From: Eutrigla gurnardus
Lineage: Eukaryota; Chordata; Actinopteri; Perciformes; Triglidae
Reading direction: 5' to 3'
Length of the DNA: 64,000 nt
Assembly: GCA_963514095.1 (NCBI GenBank)
Contig: OY741266.1
Location: 29,398,355 to 29,462,354 of the forward strand
Of this stretch, positions 1-24,850 are shown piece by piece. The stretch's first letter is position 1, and every line of letters starts with the position of its first letter. Made by a program: the position numbers and the translations under genes. Below the pieces are notes generated by a model. The model was not told the DNA's origin and did no database searches. It saw nothing but the letters and a program-made list of their open reading frames with translations.

Positions 1-2526
1 GTGATTCAAACAAAAAAACACTTTTAGTTTTGTTCATAAATCAACTAGAACAACAACATTCTCCTCAGCAGAACGATGATGTGCAATAAGTGAAAGAGAG
101 GAGGACCTTTCTGAACCGAGTTCATGATGTATGTTGTTGTATTTGCTTGAATGCAGCTTATTTTTGCACTACTTTGTGTTGTAAAGGTTGCTAACAGGTG
201 CCTTATGATTCCTGTTTGGGTGTTTGGGAAGCATCTCTGGGTTCAATCCCGGGAGATCCAGCTTTATATTGTTTTGTTTTTTCCCTCCAACGCTGATGCA
301 CGTGATGCTGCGATGCACGAGGATGACTCTTAATGCCTAACTGCAGTATCCTGAACCCGCCGTACATCCATTCTGCTTGAATTTGACCTCGATGCTGTGA
401 AAATCTAGATTTTGAATTTGGAGTCTTTTCTCACGGAAGACCGGCTTTTTTCAATGCAAATCTTCGGCGCATGTTAGCGAACGACGCTAAAAAAATCTAT
501 TTGTAAGCATGCAAAGACACCAAAAAAAAATCACATTTTTATTCCAGATTATAAGAGTATATTTTCCCGTCATGTGTGGTAAAAGTAACTGAAATTGTGA
601 CTTTTAAAAAAGAAAAATGCAGTATTTTATCATAACTTCTTGTGTTTCAATTTTAGTGTAATTGCTTGAATTTAATTATATGAACAATATTAAAAAAACG
701 GAGTTCTCCTGGATTCTTTTTCTATTTTATGACTATTCATTTTCATCTTGGCTGAATTTAGATTTGAACTGTGAGGTGCTGGAGTCCATGAGCCACTAGA
801 GGGCACACTTTCTCAATACTGATGATTGGTGTTGTTTCCTCAAATGGCTGCAAAATATGACATGTTTGATTTTTGTCAGTTTTAATTGCTGAAAGCAGTT
901 TGTTTTTTATTTTTTTATTTTTTTTTCAAAAATAGAAACTTTTGCACGACCAAATGATCTTCCCTTTCTCCGAAAGCATTCTTGGATCCACAAGTTTTAC
1001 TGTCTTATTAAAATATGACCGTCTTATCTGTGAACACTATAAATTACAACCTTTGATTAAGAAACTGCAAGATTCGAGGTTAATATTTATCTATTTCACT
1101 ATCCTTCTCTTCAAATGAACAGAAACATGTCCAAGTATTATATATTTGAAATGTGTCACATCTTCTTCCCGCGTTGCCTTTTTAAAGCATCATCATGTTT
1201 CATCTTAAATCACCTCTCAGCATGTCCTCTGAAGACTGCACTTAATTAGCTCGTCTCTTAAAAAGGGACATCACGTCTCCGCCACTTTCCATAGAAACCA
1301 GAAAACAAGCTGTGAAGTCTGAAGACGGATCTCATGACTCACGACACCAAACAAAGATTCCGATTGTCTCCAAACAAACGGCGTCGGCTGCAGAAAAGTG
1401 AAAGCACCCACGACTTGTCCTGTTACTGTTCTTCAGTCTGATAGCGCGGTCCGCTACTGATAGACGTGCTTTTATTGGCTCTGTGCAAACGTTCACAGGC
1501 TAAATGTTTCCAGATGGCAGTATATCATTCTGCAGAGGGGGGAGGAGAGAGGGGGAGGGAGGGAGAGCAGCGGGGGTCTGTCAAAAGCATTCTGCTCTAC
1601 TGACGAGGGCATTTCCTGCCTGGATTTGGGAGGATTAAGTATTTGTGTGTGTGGGGGGTGTTTGTGGAGAGAGAGAGAGAGATGAGGACAAAGTACAGGA
1701 CGTGTTTGATTGGTGCTAATAACACATGTGGGAGGAATGGGAACAGATATGTGGAAGCAAAAAAAAAAAAGTGATTTCATGCCAGGAGGGGGTTGATGCA
1801 TTTTTAAGAAAGAGAAAGAAAAAAACATAATAAATGTTTGGTCATGATTGTGTAGAACATTTCACAATAAAATGCCATATGACGTTGTAAAATGAAATTT
1901 GATTTTGATGATTTTTTGGGGGGTTATTCTGGAAGGACTTGTCTTTAGAGAAAAAAGAGGCTAAAAGCAGCTTCATTGTTCGATTGTTTCTTTTCCTTGA
2001 CAGTCTTTTATTTTTAAACATGAGTTTAATTTCAAACCGACAAAAACACAAACTCAGGAAAGTAAAAAAAAAAGACAAAAAAAAAAAACCATGTGTTATG
2101 AACTCAAGTCGTTTTTGTTTGGACTTCTTTGAGGATCGTTTGAGATCAGTTTTAGATTTCTGTAGAAAGTAAGAAATGTTAAAATATAGTCAAGTATCCT
2201 GCAGGTTGTTCAGTCTGTGAACACTCCGTAGTCTATTTAGTCTCTGCTCCTTCCTCAAAGGTTAGCTGACACCTCTTCCATTCTCTCTCTCTCTCCTGTT
2301 TTCCGGTGAAACAAAAAACTTGCTTTGAAAGTCCAGTAAGTTTTCCTCGACTGACGGATGAAGCTTTAATTCATCATAGTCGACGTAAAAGTTGCCCATT
2401 TTAACTGTCATGGCCCAAAACGTGAACATGTGAATGACGTGTAAATATAGAATAAACGAGTTTGACCCCTGACATAGAGAGAGGAAGATGATGATTCGAA
2501 ACATATGGAGTGATCCAGCGGCGACC
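1..2526. other. upstream intergenic sequence, no gene seen
   Basis: AT-rich, with short purine and pyrimidine runs and no convincing exon. A CTCF-like site CCACTAGAGGGCAC lies at 793-806. The short open frames here have no recognisable content. Confidence 0.6.
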
Positions 2527-2985
2527 TCCGGGTCTGAGAAGTGAAGCAAATGCTGAAGTGCCTTAAACTTGCATTCTCTCTGCTGGCCACCAGGGGGCGA
2601 CTCCTCTGGCTGCAAAAAGGAGTCCGATTGCATGGAAGTCTATGAGAATTCAATCCAGTATGATGTTCATTTCATAGATTTCTGGTCCATTTAGAGTCAA
2701 ATAGACCAGAAAGCAGGGGATGATTTAGGGGGTGGGGCTTCCTTGGGATTGACAGGTCGCTACCAATGTAATTCGAGATTACTTCAACATTAGCTGTAAA
2801 GTTGACTTTGAATTATGAAGCTCGGGGTGCCGCTCTGCTGCTTGTGTTCATCAGATCCACCTGTCGCTCCTCCACAGTCCAAATATGGTCACTTCCTTTC
2901 AATGGTTGCAAAAGTTCCAAGATGGCGACGTTCGAAATGACAAAATCTAGGCTTCAAAACCGTAATCCACAGTTTCTTATCTGAC
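2527..2985 (+). repeat. dispersed repeat family 1, copy A (both halves)
   Basis: The left half has TGCTGAAGTGCCTTAAACTT and CCACCAGGGGGCG (2587-2599); the right half has ATATGGTCACTTCCTTTCAA and CCAAGATGGCGAC (2917-2929). The same segments in the same order recur at 52.9-53.6 kb, and parts recur at about 17.9, 20.9, 39.3, 43.6, 49.1, 56.2 and 63.2-63.7 kb. No terminal repeats or coding capacity seen; probably a non-autonomous element of unknown class. Confidence 0.8.
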
Positions 2986-4153
2986 GCTGACAGAATACCT
3001 AGACCTGAACTGTGCAACGTTTAAAAAAAAAATGGAAGCTGAAAAACATTGGTTTTAAAGTTTGGCCACACCCACCAGTGATGTCACAGCGCACTGATCA
3101 CACTCAGGAGCTCACTGCAGGAAGGTGTGGATTTCAATCACAAGAGATGCATTTTAAAAGTGAATCAGACTCCCTTTAAAGCATCAATTTACATTATTTC
3201 GGCGAAACAAATGAAAAACATTTTGGCCGGGAATAGTAATCACATTTGCTTAAAATTTGAAGTATGGTGGAAAGAACTGCTTTGCAAAACAAAACCATTG
3301 TGCAAAAATGATGTGGTGACGACAGTGAAGCGAAGATGAAGATACGGGAAGCGTCTGAAAAGGTTTAATGGGTGGAAACGACGAGGCCGCTGCTCTCTGA
3401 AGGGCAGGTATCAGGTAACTTGGGCAACACGCCCAGCTGACAGGACAGGACGGGACAGGCAACAACCACACCTGTGAACTGGTTTCACACTTTGTCTGCT
3501 GAAACAGCTCCCGAACATAAGCCTTCAATATTACATTTACTAGAATATGAAATGTCACTATCTTACAGTACGTGGTTGTTTGGGAGGAAACGACCCTCGG
3601 TTTAGTTTCGAGGAGGAGTTTACGTGATGACATAATTGCGCAGTATTGAGGTTTCTTTGTTTATTAAAGACGGCTGACTGGTATTCTCTGTGGGAGGATA
3701 TCTACGGCATCTCAAGTGTGCCAAAAGGAAGTCAAATAGAAGAGTTTCCCAGCAGCCTTGGCAGTATGGACAACAAACCAGTTTGATCCCAAGTGGGCCG
3801 AACCAGTATACGACCAGTCCACAAGAACCTATAAAGTAACTTTTCCCTTTTTCTTTTAGTGCGGAGAATTCTGAAATCAAGTAACAATCCATTTACAAAA
3901 CGGATGCAAACATAATATTTATATTACTCGAGCACTGAAAGGCAGCATGAACACAACAAAGTCGTCCAGTGGGCCGGATCCGGTCCTCGGGCCTTATGTT
4001 GGTTTTTTACAAAACTTTAGTGATGTCTACTTAAAAATGTAATAAAATAAGAGAATATTTTATTAGTGCAACAACAAGAGTCCAAACAGAACTTCTTACC
4101 TACTTTAAAAAATATAATTGTAATCAAAGCCTGAGTGGATGAGTGCACATTAT

Positions 4154-4237
<84 letters not shown>

Positions 4238-4434
4238 TATATGTATATGTATGTATATAATACATGTGTATATGTATATAATATAATATATGAAATATTG
4301 ATGATGCAGAGAACATTGATAGTATTATAATAAATATTAATAATGATCAGTTTTGTTTCATGACGGTGTTGCATGAACTCATATAATCTGAGATATTATC
4401 TGATTAGTCTTCATGTGCAGGCAAGTGTGACACG
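2986..4434. other. upstream intergenic sequence, no gene seen
   Basis: No exon-like segment recognised. It contains the CA array at 4156-4233 and AT-rich sequence around it. The open frame on the minus strand at 3250-3633 has no domain or compositional support. Confidence 0.55.
4156..4233. repeat. (CA)n microsatellite followed by TATG-rich AT tract
   Basis: A 78-bp pure CA run, then TATATGTATATG-type sequence to about 4290. It lies 200 bp before the CpG-rich promoter block. Confidence 0.95.
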
Positions 4435-4760
4435 CGCACACACGTGCACGCGCGCACTGAAAGCAGGAACACCAAGGCGGACCGGACTCCACCCATGCCG
4501 CGTCACCATCGACCTTTCCGCAGGTGTCACTTCCAGTGTTTCTTCGCGTTTTTTCTCGGTCGACAGACGGGGATCCGGATCCGCACGGGGGTCCACACGC
4601 CGGTCACTTCCGGGATCCAGCGCGTCCTGATCCAGCTGCGGTGGAAACTTTCAGAAGTTTGTTGTTGGAGGGAAGAGGAGGGGGAGGAGGAGGAGCAGGA
4701 GGAGGCTACAGCCGCGCCGACGCTCTCACACGCGGACCAGTCCGGGTCTGAGCTCCGGGG
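4435..4760 (+). promoter_or_regulatory. CpG-rich promoter / 5'UTR of micall2
   Basis: Base composition changes abruptly from AT-rich to GC- and CpG-rich at about 4435, and the CpG richness continues through exon 1 to about 4960. No TATA box is evident. A strong ETS-type motif, CACTTCCGGG, lies at 4605-4614, and a GGA-rich tract at 4675-4705 sits just before the start codon. This fits a TATA-less CpG-island promoter. The transcription start cannot be fixed from sequence alone. Confidence 0.6.
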
Positions 4761-16820
<12,060 letters not shown>

Positions 16821-17007
16821 CGCTTCACGAAAACGCAACGCGTCGTTTGTTGGTTTCTGTCGTCGCAGTCTTAATGTCAGTGTAGCCTATGAATCATGGG
16901 ATAACTGTGTGTGTGTGTGTGTGATCAGTCATTTTAAGCGCTTTTAGAAAAATGCCCTTCCCTCTGTCAACTGCAGATCTGACGCTACCCTGCCTGAGAC
17001 ACACACG

Positions 17008-17013
17008 CGCACA

Positions 17014-17098
<85 letters not shown>
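17008..17098. repeat. (CA)n in micall2 3'UTR
   Basis: A CA array preceded by CACACGCGCACACGCGCAC. A second array at 17201-17252 lies 100 bp further on. Confidence 0.95.
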
Positions 17099-17195
17099 CG
17101 ATGTTGAGGGGTTAATGACTCACCAGCCATGATGTGATTGGGTTCAGTGCTCCAGTTGTTAGTTTTAATACCCTTCTAGTCTTAATCTGTCTACT

Positions 17196-17255
<60 letters not shown>

Positions 17256-17891
17256 TTTCTCCTTCTTAGATCTTCTTACATGTGCCACTAACTGAAATGC
17301 TGTTTGTAACGAAGCAGCAGTGCTACAGATGCTAACGTGATGTTAAAGAACGGAGGTCAGACAGCCGTTTCCTGTTTGGGTTCAGACTCCAAGACCAGAC
17401 TACAGGACCCACTTCAGGCCAACGTTCTGACCTCGTTGTAGTCCATGTACAAGTGTTGAACTGCGTTTCTTCTTGAAGGTCTCGCTCTGTGTGGTTTACT
17501 CGACAGCAGTTTAGTCGGAGCGCTGCCCCTTTTCAGTCAAACCTTTTATTCAGAGATCCTCCCAGGCAAACCAACAAAAAACGGATTGTAAACTGGGATT
17601 GTTGTTGATGGTGCTGCACCACATCAGCCCTTTAGGGCCGTCGTGAGGCCGAGGCTGCTGGATCTGTGGGTTTGAGATGAAACCGTTGGAATATGTGAGG
17701 GTTCTCGGTAGAACCCCCTGGGTGAGTTCTTGTTAGAACTCTTAAGGCTATTTACACATCGGGGCAGTGAAAATGTGAAATACACACCTGTGATTATTAT
17801 ATACGTCTAGGGCTTTTATTGTGAAAGGCACAAACAAAGGAAGAGGGTCTTGTTGGGTCATGTTGTTTCATAAATATGTGCGCAACCTTGA

Positions 17892-18215
17892 GTCCTGAAG
17901 CCGAGGCTAAAGTGCCTTAAACCTGCATTCTCTCTGCTGGCCACCAGGGGGCGACTCCTCTCTGGTTGTATAGAAGTCTATGAGAAAATGGTCCTACTTC
18001 TCTCTGCTGGCCACCAGGGGGCGACTCCTCTCTGGTTGTATAGAAGTCTATGAGAAAATGGTCCTACTTCTCTCTTGATGTATTATCTCAGTAAACATTG
18101 TAAACATGAGTTTATGGTCTCAATCTCTAGTTTCAAGTCTTCTTCAATCCAGCATGATGTTCATTTAGTACATTATGGTTCATTGTTGATGATCTGACAT
18201 CGTACTTCGTTTGAT
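17892..18215 (+). repeat. dispersed repeat family 1, copy B: two 70-bp units
   Basis: Left half only. The 70-bp unit occurs twice, with CCACCAGGGGGCG at 17941-17953 and 18011-18023, then AGTAAACATTGTAAACATGA and the family sequence to about 18215. It sits in the presumed 3'UTR of micall2. Confidence 0.9.
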
Positions 18216-18519
18216 CGTCTTCTGCTCGACTTGAATACATAGTTTGTATTTCAACGGTCTGTGTCATGTGACCCACGGGTTTAAATATTCAAACTAAAAA
18301 CCCGAGTCCAGCGGATGTGTTTGGTCCATATTGGATCTGGACGTGTGCATGTATGAACTCTGAATGAACTGTTTACTTTTGCATGTGTTTATACTCTTAT
18401 TTCTTGTTTACGTCATTTTTTTTTGAAAGGCACTGAAGGCCACTTTTAATTTCTGTTTTGAGACCAAACTGCTCAATTTTTCACATGACTAGTTGATACT
18501 AAACAAAATGTAACATTGT

Positions 18520-18600
18520 ATATGTGTATGTGTGTGTGTGTATGTGTGTGTGTGTATGTATGTATATATATATATATATATACACATACATATGTGTTAA
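18520..18600. repeat. TG/TATG/(AT)n hairpin-forming tract
   Basis: TATGTATGTATATATATATA followed by the complementary TATACACATACATATG gives a strong palindrome in the presumed 3'UTR. Confidence 0.8.
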
Positions 18601-18668
18601 TGTAGCCTTTATTCTGCTTTATCTCAGCTGTATATATTGTATAAAGTTGTCCTTAAACAAATGACTTT

Positions 18669-18674
18669 AATAAA
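18669..18674 (+). terminator. polyadenylation signal AATAAA, candidate for micall2
   Basis: First canonical hexamer in a plausible context downstream of the stop codon. It is followed by ATAAAAAAAACAAAC. Cleavage would fall at about 18685-18695. Confidence 0.5.
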
Positions 18675-18695
18675 TTTGCTAAAATAAAAAAAACA

Positions 18696-19550
18696 AACAA
18701 ACAGAAAATCATTAATTGATCGTGACCAACCACAAAACTACTGGCACTAATTCAAACATTGAATTCAACCATTAAAGTTATATACTAATGTCTTTCAATA
18801 TGAGTGAATATCACAGAGTCATGTTTATTATTTTTTGCCAGAGCAGGATTTATCTTTGTTCTTTAAAATCAGTTAAACAGCTGCAGTGACGATGTAAAAC
18901 CACTAGGAGGCAGCATGAGACTTTCCATGTGGGCTCACTAACAGCATGAATCCCCTTTTATGTCGATGTCGAGCTGATAAATACACATACAAGGTCAAAT
19001 CACACTGACAGAGTGAAAGAAGTAGTTATTTTAAATGTATTTGTTAAAGTAAAGATTTCACCTGTTGGATTTTTCCTCATTTCTGCCTAGAAAGGCAACA
19101 CAAGCTTTTTAATTCATTAATTAATTTATTTGAAATGTATGTAACCAGGGAAAAGCCTCATTGAGATTTAAAAAGCTAGTTTTCAAGAGTTAACCATTAA
19201 ATTCACTTTTACACAATACACATGTACATCATATAATATCTGAGTGGTATTAACAGTCAATATCGAGCTCTAATAACCGTTTGGCTGCTGCAGTGTAAAA
19301 ACAAGTTTCAAATTGACATAAAAAACTCCTTTAAAAACAACCAGGAAAGATGTGACGATTTAAAATAACAAATAACAATTTTGCATCAAAGATATTTGCA
19401 ATAAAAGCACATTTATGCTCCTTAAGCCCAAAGTTTCAATTTTTTTATTTTATTTTTTATTAACACATTTCACAAAAGGAGAAAAAGGCACATTTATTAC
19501 AAAGATATAGAGGTTGACGCTAAAGTATAAAAGAGGATTTCAGTCTTCAG

Positions 19551-19603
<53 letters not shown>

Positions 19604-20890
19604 TTTATTCATAGAGCACCTTTAAACTCAACAGCTTACAAAGTGCTTTTGACAAAACAAACTACATTTACATATACAGTATACAGAACAATGACAGGTA
19701 GAGTTTGTAAGATAAACTTAAAAGACAGTAAGACAATAGAATGAAGATAAATAGATAAAAATAAGATTAAAATGAAAGAGACAACGTCACATAAAAGCAA
19801 GTCTATAAAAGTGTGTTTTAAACAGTGTTTCTTTGTGTGTCTGTGTTTCTCCATCTCACACTGTTTTGAGCTTGAGGTTCAAAAATACAATCTTTTCCCA
19901 CTGAAACATATATAACATATTATAATTAATATCCCGTGTGTTTTTTGGAGCAGGCCAGCCATCTTGAATCGTCCCGCCCGTATGGAGGCTACAGGTGAGA
20001 AAAAGACAACGCTCATGCATGCGAACACAAGAAGAATTTCTCTCGGCTCCAGTGGAAACATCCATTCAACGGTAAAAGAGAGGAATAATACAATAAAAGT
20101 AGAAAAGAGCAGGGGAATGGACTTTTAGCTGCGAGTTGTTTGTTTTGTATCTTGTTGGCGTGAAACCCGGTGTAATCGTCTCCTCTCTAAAGGCAACATC
20201 TGTTCCCGTTGTTATGTGTGAAAGTGTTTGTTGATTGCTTCCTAAAAAACCCATGATAAAACGTTCCGTTGCCGTGGCGCCCGCGTTGCCCGAATCATCA
20301 ATCACGTCTCCGCTTAACTTTGGAACATGTTTATCTTTTGGTGGCGGCGAAAAATGTGCTTCAATGAGGTGCGTTTGTGAGGCGGGAGAGACTCCCGGCT
20401 CCAGACTGTAAACTTAAATTTTTTTTGGGGGGGAGGCGGTTCATTTCCATAACACAGTGGGACCCTCGCGTATTATCCACACAACACTTTTTAAACAGGC
20501 TGGGGAGTTTTTTTGGAGTGAGGCTTCACTGTTCCGACTTAATGGGATTCAACCATTCAGAGCCGGTATCTGTTTAATCCATGTTAAAATAGTATGAAGG
20601 CGACATTAGCATACACTCAACCTCGGCGTATTGTTGCTTCGCGCTCCTTTGTGTTCTCCTCCTTTTAACGTTGAAAAAGGAAGCTGTGTTCCTAATTTGA
20701 CACACTTCATCCCTTTACCGGCGCTCAGCCTCTTTTCACACACACCTCCCACATTTATGGTGTCTTTAAGTCACCTAAAAGTTAACTTCCTTCTTTTTGT
20801 TGGTTGCTTTTAGCTGTTTGATTCTTCCCGACAGGAATCGAGTCCCGTTTTTTTAGGTGATCAAATTGCTATAGGAATTGAAACACACTG
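18696..20890. other. intergenic, no gene seen
   Basis: AT-rich up to about 19.9 kb. It contains a CTCF-like site at 18900-18914 (CCACTAGGAGGCAGC), an (AAT)n run at 19556-19602, and GC-richer unique sequence around 20.2-20.8 kb. No exon was recognised. Confidence 0.6.
19556..19830 (+). repeat. (AAT)n-linked dispersed repeat
   Basis: (AAT)n followed by AACTTTATTCATAGAGCACC and TACAAAGTGCTTT. Related sequence occurs at 28495-28640 (AACTTTATTTCTAGAGCACT) and, more weakly, at 34800-34960. Confidence 0.6.
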
Positions 20891-20904
20891 TGAAAAGGTT
20901 AAAG

Positions 20905-21490
20905 GTCTCACCCCTGTCAATCAGCAGGTAAGCCCCGCCCCCTAAAGCATCCCCTGCTTTCTGGTCTGGTGGACTCTAAATGGACCATAATGTACTAAAT
21001 GAACATCATGCTGGATTGAAGAAGACTTGAAACTAGAGATTGAGACCATAAACTCATGTTTACAATGTTTACTGAGATAATACATCAAGAGAGAAGTAGG
21101 ACCATTTTCTCATAGACTTCTATACAACTAGAGAGGAGTCGCCCCCTGGTGGCCAGCAGAGAGAAGTAGGACCATTTTCTCATAGACTTCTATACAACCA
21201 GAGAGGAGTCGCCCCCTGGTGGCCAGCAGAGAGAAGTAGGACCATTTTCTCATAGACTTCTATACAACCAGAGAGGAGTCGCCCCCTGGTGGCCAGCAGA
21301 GAGAAGTAGGACCATTTTCTCATAGACTTCTATACAACCAGAGAGGAGTCGCCCCCTGGTGGCCAGCAGAGAGAAGTAGGACCATTTTGTCATAGACTTC
21401 TATACAACCAGAGAGGAGTCGCCCCCTGGTGGCCAGCAGAGAGAATGTGGGTCTTAGGCACTCCAGCCTTGGCTTCACTCTTCAGAACTG
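20905..21490 (-). repeat. dispersed repeat family 1, copy C: five 70-bp units
   Basis: Reverse orientation. The 70-bp unit is repeated five times with near identity; CGCCCCCTGGTGG starts at 21140, 21210, 21280, 21350 and 21420. Family flanks CCCCTAAAGCATCCCCTGCT and AGCATGATGT (reversed) are present on the left, and GCACTCCAGCCTTGGCTTCA on the right. Confidence 0.95.
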
Positions 21491-22426
21491 GACGATGCCA
21501 CATGGTCACTGTCTTTTGTCCAATTTCTTCCGTTGAATTGCTTCCATTGTCTTTTTTAGATGCAGTACATATTTGAGCCACATGGGGAGCCTGGACGTTG
21601 GCATTGTCCTGATCATTTGAAACTTCTCACACATAATCTAACATGAAAGGCTGGCGTATCAAACATGCATATGGCAGACTCACCTATTCAAGATGATATA
21701 AGATGTGAAAAATAGTCAGGGACACTCAGATTCACTCTTCTCCTGGTTGGTAGATCGGCCCTTTTGTTAGTTGTTCTCACTTTCCTGGATAGATGTATGG
21801 ATGGATAGATGGATAGATAATGATCCGTTTCCGTATTTCAGTTGGTGTGATATCATTTGCCCTATAATGTTCTTTTTCTTCTTCTTCTAACTATGAGGGA
21901 GTGTGACTTCCTTGCCCTCGCTGTGTTCTGATGGATTTCATAAGAGGTCATAAAATGGACCACATGAGAAAGTTTAAAGTGCTCTAACCTTATTTTGTGA
22001 GCTGCTTTATTAAAAAAAAGAAAAAAAGGAAAGAAAACCCTGCACGTGCAGATATTTATCCCGCGCTTGGATAACATTCTTTTGCAGTGCAATATGTTCT
22101 GCTTCGGCAAAACGGCGGGAATAAAGTGCAAAAAGTGATGAAAGACTTTAGAGGGGAGACATGTTTTTTCATGGAGGAGGAGGAGGAGGTGGGGCTGATG
22201 GTGTGATGCATCGCTGCATGCACAAGGTGGAACAAACCGGTCGGATTGGGCTGTTGTTTTTGTGTCTGAGCCTCCGTTACGTTACCGTGTTTTGACAAAG
22301 AGTGCCGTTTGAGCATAAGTGCGTCTTTGTGATGACAGCTCTGGAAAAGCGATCACGGCCCGGGGGACCCCCCCTCTAGAACCTCTGGATGTCGCCCGTG
22401 GAAACCCCTTGCATGTGGTCCCTGCA

Positions 22427-22463
<37 letters not shown>

Positions 22464-22571
22464 ATATACACACACCTTAGTGGTGACGACAGGCGGCAAA
22501 ATCATCTCAGGATTTTGGTTCAGGTCTTTGTGTTTCTCTAAGTGTCTGTGACAAGGCAGGAGGGTAATGAT

Positions 22572-22675
<104 letters not shown>

Positions 22676-22841
22676 ACTCCTGTTTGTCTGAATGACTAAT
22701 GTAAAAGACAGAGAGGATCTGTGCTCAATGGATCACAAACACCATCTATCAGGGTGAATATTTCCACGCTCAAGTTCAGGCTTAATGATTTGCTCTAAAG
22801 CAGAAAAGTGATGTTTTATGAAGCGTTATTTATGTCCTAAA

Positions 22842-22844
<3 letters not shown>

Positions 22845-22886
<42 letters not shown>

Positions 22887-22920
22887 ACACACACACACAC
22901 ATACACACACACACACACAC

Positions 22921-22964
<44 letters not shown>

Positions 22965-22968
22965 ACAC

Positions 22969-23022
<54 letters not shown>
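22845..23022. repeat. interrupted (CA)n microsatellite
   Basis: 178 bp of CA with single TA and CG interruptions at 22881, 22901, 22925, 22960 and 22972. It has opposite strand phase to the TG array 170 bp upstream. Confidence 0.97.
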
Positions 23023-23024
<2 letters not shown>

Positions 23025-23624
23025 ACCACGGTATCATTTAAAGTCAGATGTTAACTCTTAAAAAAGAGGAGAGCACATAACAAGGAAATAAAAAATTATG
23101 TTCAAGCTTTTTTTTTTTTTTTAAATATTAGATAGTGACAATTTTTGTTTGTTTTAATCATCAAAATGATTATAGATTTCCCATAACTATTACTACTTAC
23201 ACAAACATTCCCTATTTATTTATGTTCCTCTGCTAGATTATGTCTTCACTAGTTTGGGTGTGATACAGACGATATGGTGTGTATGTGTGTATATATATTT
23301 ATATATTTGTTTTCCTGGATGTCTTGGTGTTTGTCTGTGATCGCCACCTGTGGTGTTTTGTTTGTCCCTGCTGTTTTTCGGACCGGCAGGTGATAATTAC
23401 TTGTGTCGATTACTTTCTCCACTAGAAGTGCCTGCTTTTCTCTTTTCACACTTGCCAGAGGACAAATCTTTACAGATCGAAACATTACAAGAGAAATAAA
23501 CTCTCTGTCTGGAGCCAAACCATGTGCAAACCTCACTTGTACGCTGCATTCTGGCGTTATTTGAGTATCTCTATGATGGTGGGATTGTGAGACACAGACA
23601 TGTTTGAGGCCTCTCCGCCTCTTC

Positions 23625-23815
23625 TGGTCTTTGTGGTCTCTTTGAATCTCTTTGTAGCTGTCTTGTGTCTCTTTGTGGTCATTTTTGTTTCTTTGTGGCC
23701 ATTGTTTGTCTCTTTGTAGCTGTTGTGTGTCTCTTTGTAGATGTTATGTTTCTTTGTGGTCATTTTGTGTCTCTTTGTAGTCCTTTTATAATTCTTTACG
23801 GTCCTTTTCTGTCTC
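23625..23815. repeat. degenerate 21-bp minisatellite
   Basis: Repeats of the type TGTGTCTCTTTGTGGTCATTT with variable spacers, about eight copies. The minus-strand open frame across it is a translation of this repeat, not a gene. Confidence 0.75.
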
Positions 23816-24049
23816 TTCCTGGTTGGTACATGTCCCCTTGAGTGACATATAGTGGGTGAGGCCCCTGACACTTCGGGCCCCTGGGCCTTTGCCCGGTAGG
23901 CCCGTTCAGAAATCCATCCTGGACTATTAAATAACATTAAAACAAACAACATCTTCCCCTGCACCATGCGCCCGTCCGCCGTGGCACCTTAATACGATCT
24001 CTCACCCTTTAACATGTGAAGGTCAGTGAAGTACACCCATGCGGGTGTC

Positions 24050-24160
24050 TAACGTGAGCTCATATTTATAGTTAATTGAGCTGAATTGAGATCAGCGGCA
24101 GCCGAGAGCTCAAGGCAGAAAATGAGAGGAGCGCTCAAGTGGCTATCAGTATCATAAAGG
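24050..24160. promoter_or_regulatory. candidate non-coding regulatory block
   Basis: Unique, balanced-composition sequence with TAGTTAATTGAGCTGAATTG and AGCGCTCAAGTGGCTATCAG, between repeats. It looks like a constrained non-coding element but conservation cannot be tested here. Confidence 0.2.
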
Positions 24161-24514
24161 AACAAAAGTGAAGGAGGAGGAGGAGGAGGAGGAGGAGGGA
24201 TGAAGGGAGATGATTTGCAGCGTTAATCCAAATTGAATTACATTGATAGCATCGTTCTTTTTCGGGGCTTTTATTTTATGTGTATTTTTTCCGTCTCTCC
24301 TTTAATTTCAGACGTTTCGCTTCGCTCGCGCTCAAGACGCAGTTTGTCTTTTTCTTGGTTACCAAAGGAAACAGCTGGCCGGTCGCTCACGACGACGACG
24401 TTTTCTTTTAAAAGAGAGGCAAACTAACTAATGAACATACAGCAATCGCTATTTATTAGACTCCTTCCCCTCTCTCTCTCTCTCTCTCTCTCCCTCTCTC
24501 TCTCCCCGTGTTAA

Positions 24515-24850
24515 TGGCGTGAATTAGCATATAAATGAGAGATAGCATGTGATAGAATCCACTCTGCTCCAATCTGTCCATTGGGAGTTATGATTATCTC
24601 TTTCTCCTCCTCTTTGCTTCGCTCCGTGTTACTCCTCTCCTCCTCCTCTACAGGCTCCTTCTTTCCTCCCATTTCTATTTGAGGACTCCTTTTGCCTTTT
24701 TTTTTATATTATTAACGGATACAGTTAAAGCGAGCGGTGTCTGGGATTATTTGTTTAGCTGGATGTGTGTTGGGGGCCCGCAGTTTAGTTTTAAACGCGT
24801 TTAATTGCTCCCGACTAATTAGCAGATGAGTCGAGGCATTTGGGAGATAG
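24515..24850. promoter_or_regulatory. candidate non-coding regulatory block rich in homeodomain motifs
   Basis: GTGTTAATGGCGTGAATTAG, TTTAATTGCTCCCGACTAAT and TTAGCAGATGAG give several TAAT/ATTA cores in unique sequence. No open frame runs through it. Confidence 0.3.

Larger units (their letters stand above)
16821..18695 (+). other. micall2: probable micall2 3'UTR
   Basis: Sequence after the stop codon lacks open frames and ends at a canonical AATAAA (18669-18674) followed by an A-rich stretch. It contains two CA arrays (17008-17098, 17201-17252), a dispersed-repeat copy with two 70-bp units (about 17892-18215), a TG/AT hairpin-forming tract (18520-18600) and a Pumilio-type element TGTATATA at 18629-18636. 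Earlier cleavage sites cannot be excluded. Confidence 0.5.

Noticed and set aside
181..270. GGGTTCAATCCCG, a tRNA B-box-like motif
   Set aside because: No convincing A box, cloverleaf or terminator; could be a decayed SINE but evidence is too thin.
4017..4374. CA-repeat-derived Thr-His, Val-Cys open frames, here and at every other CA/TG array
   Set aside because: Dinucleotide repeats are open in several frames; no biological coding signal.
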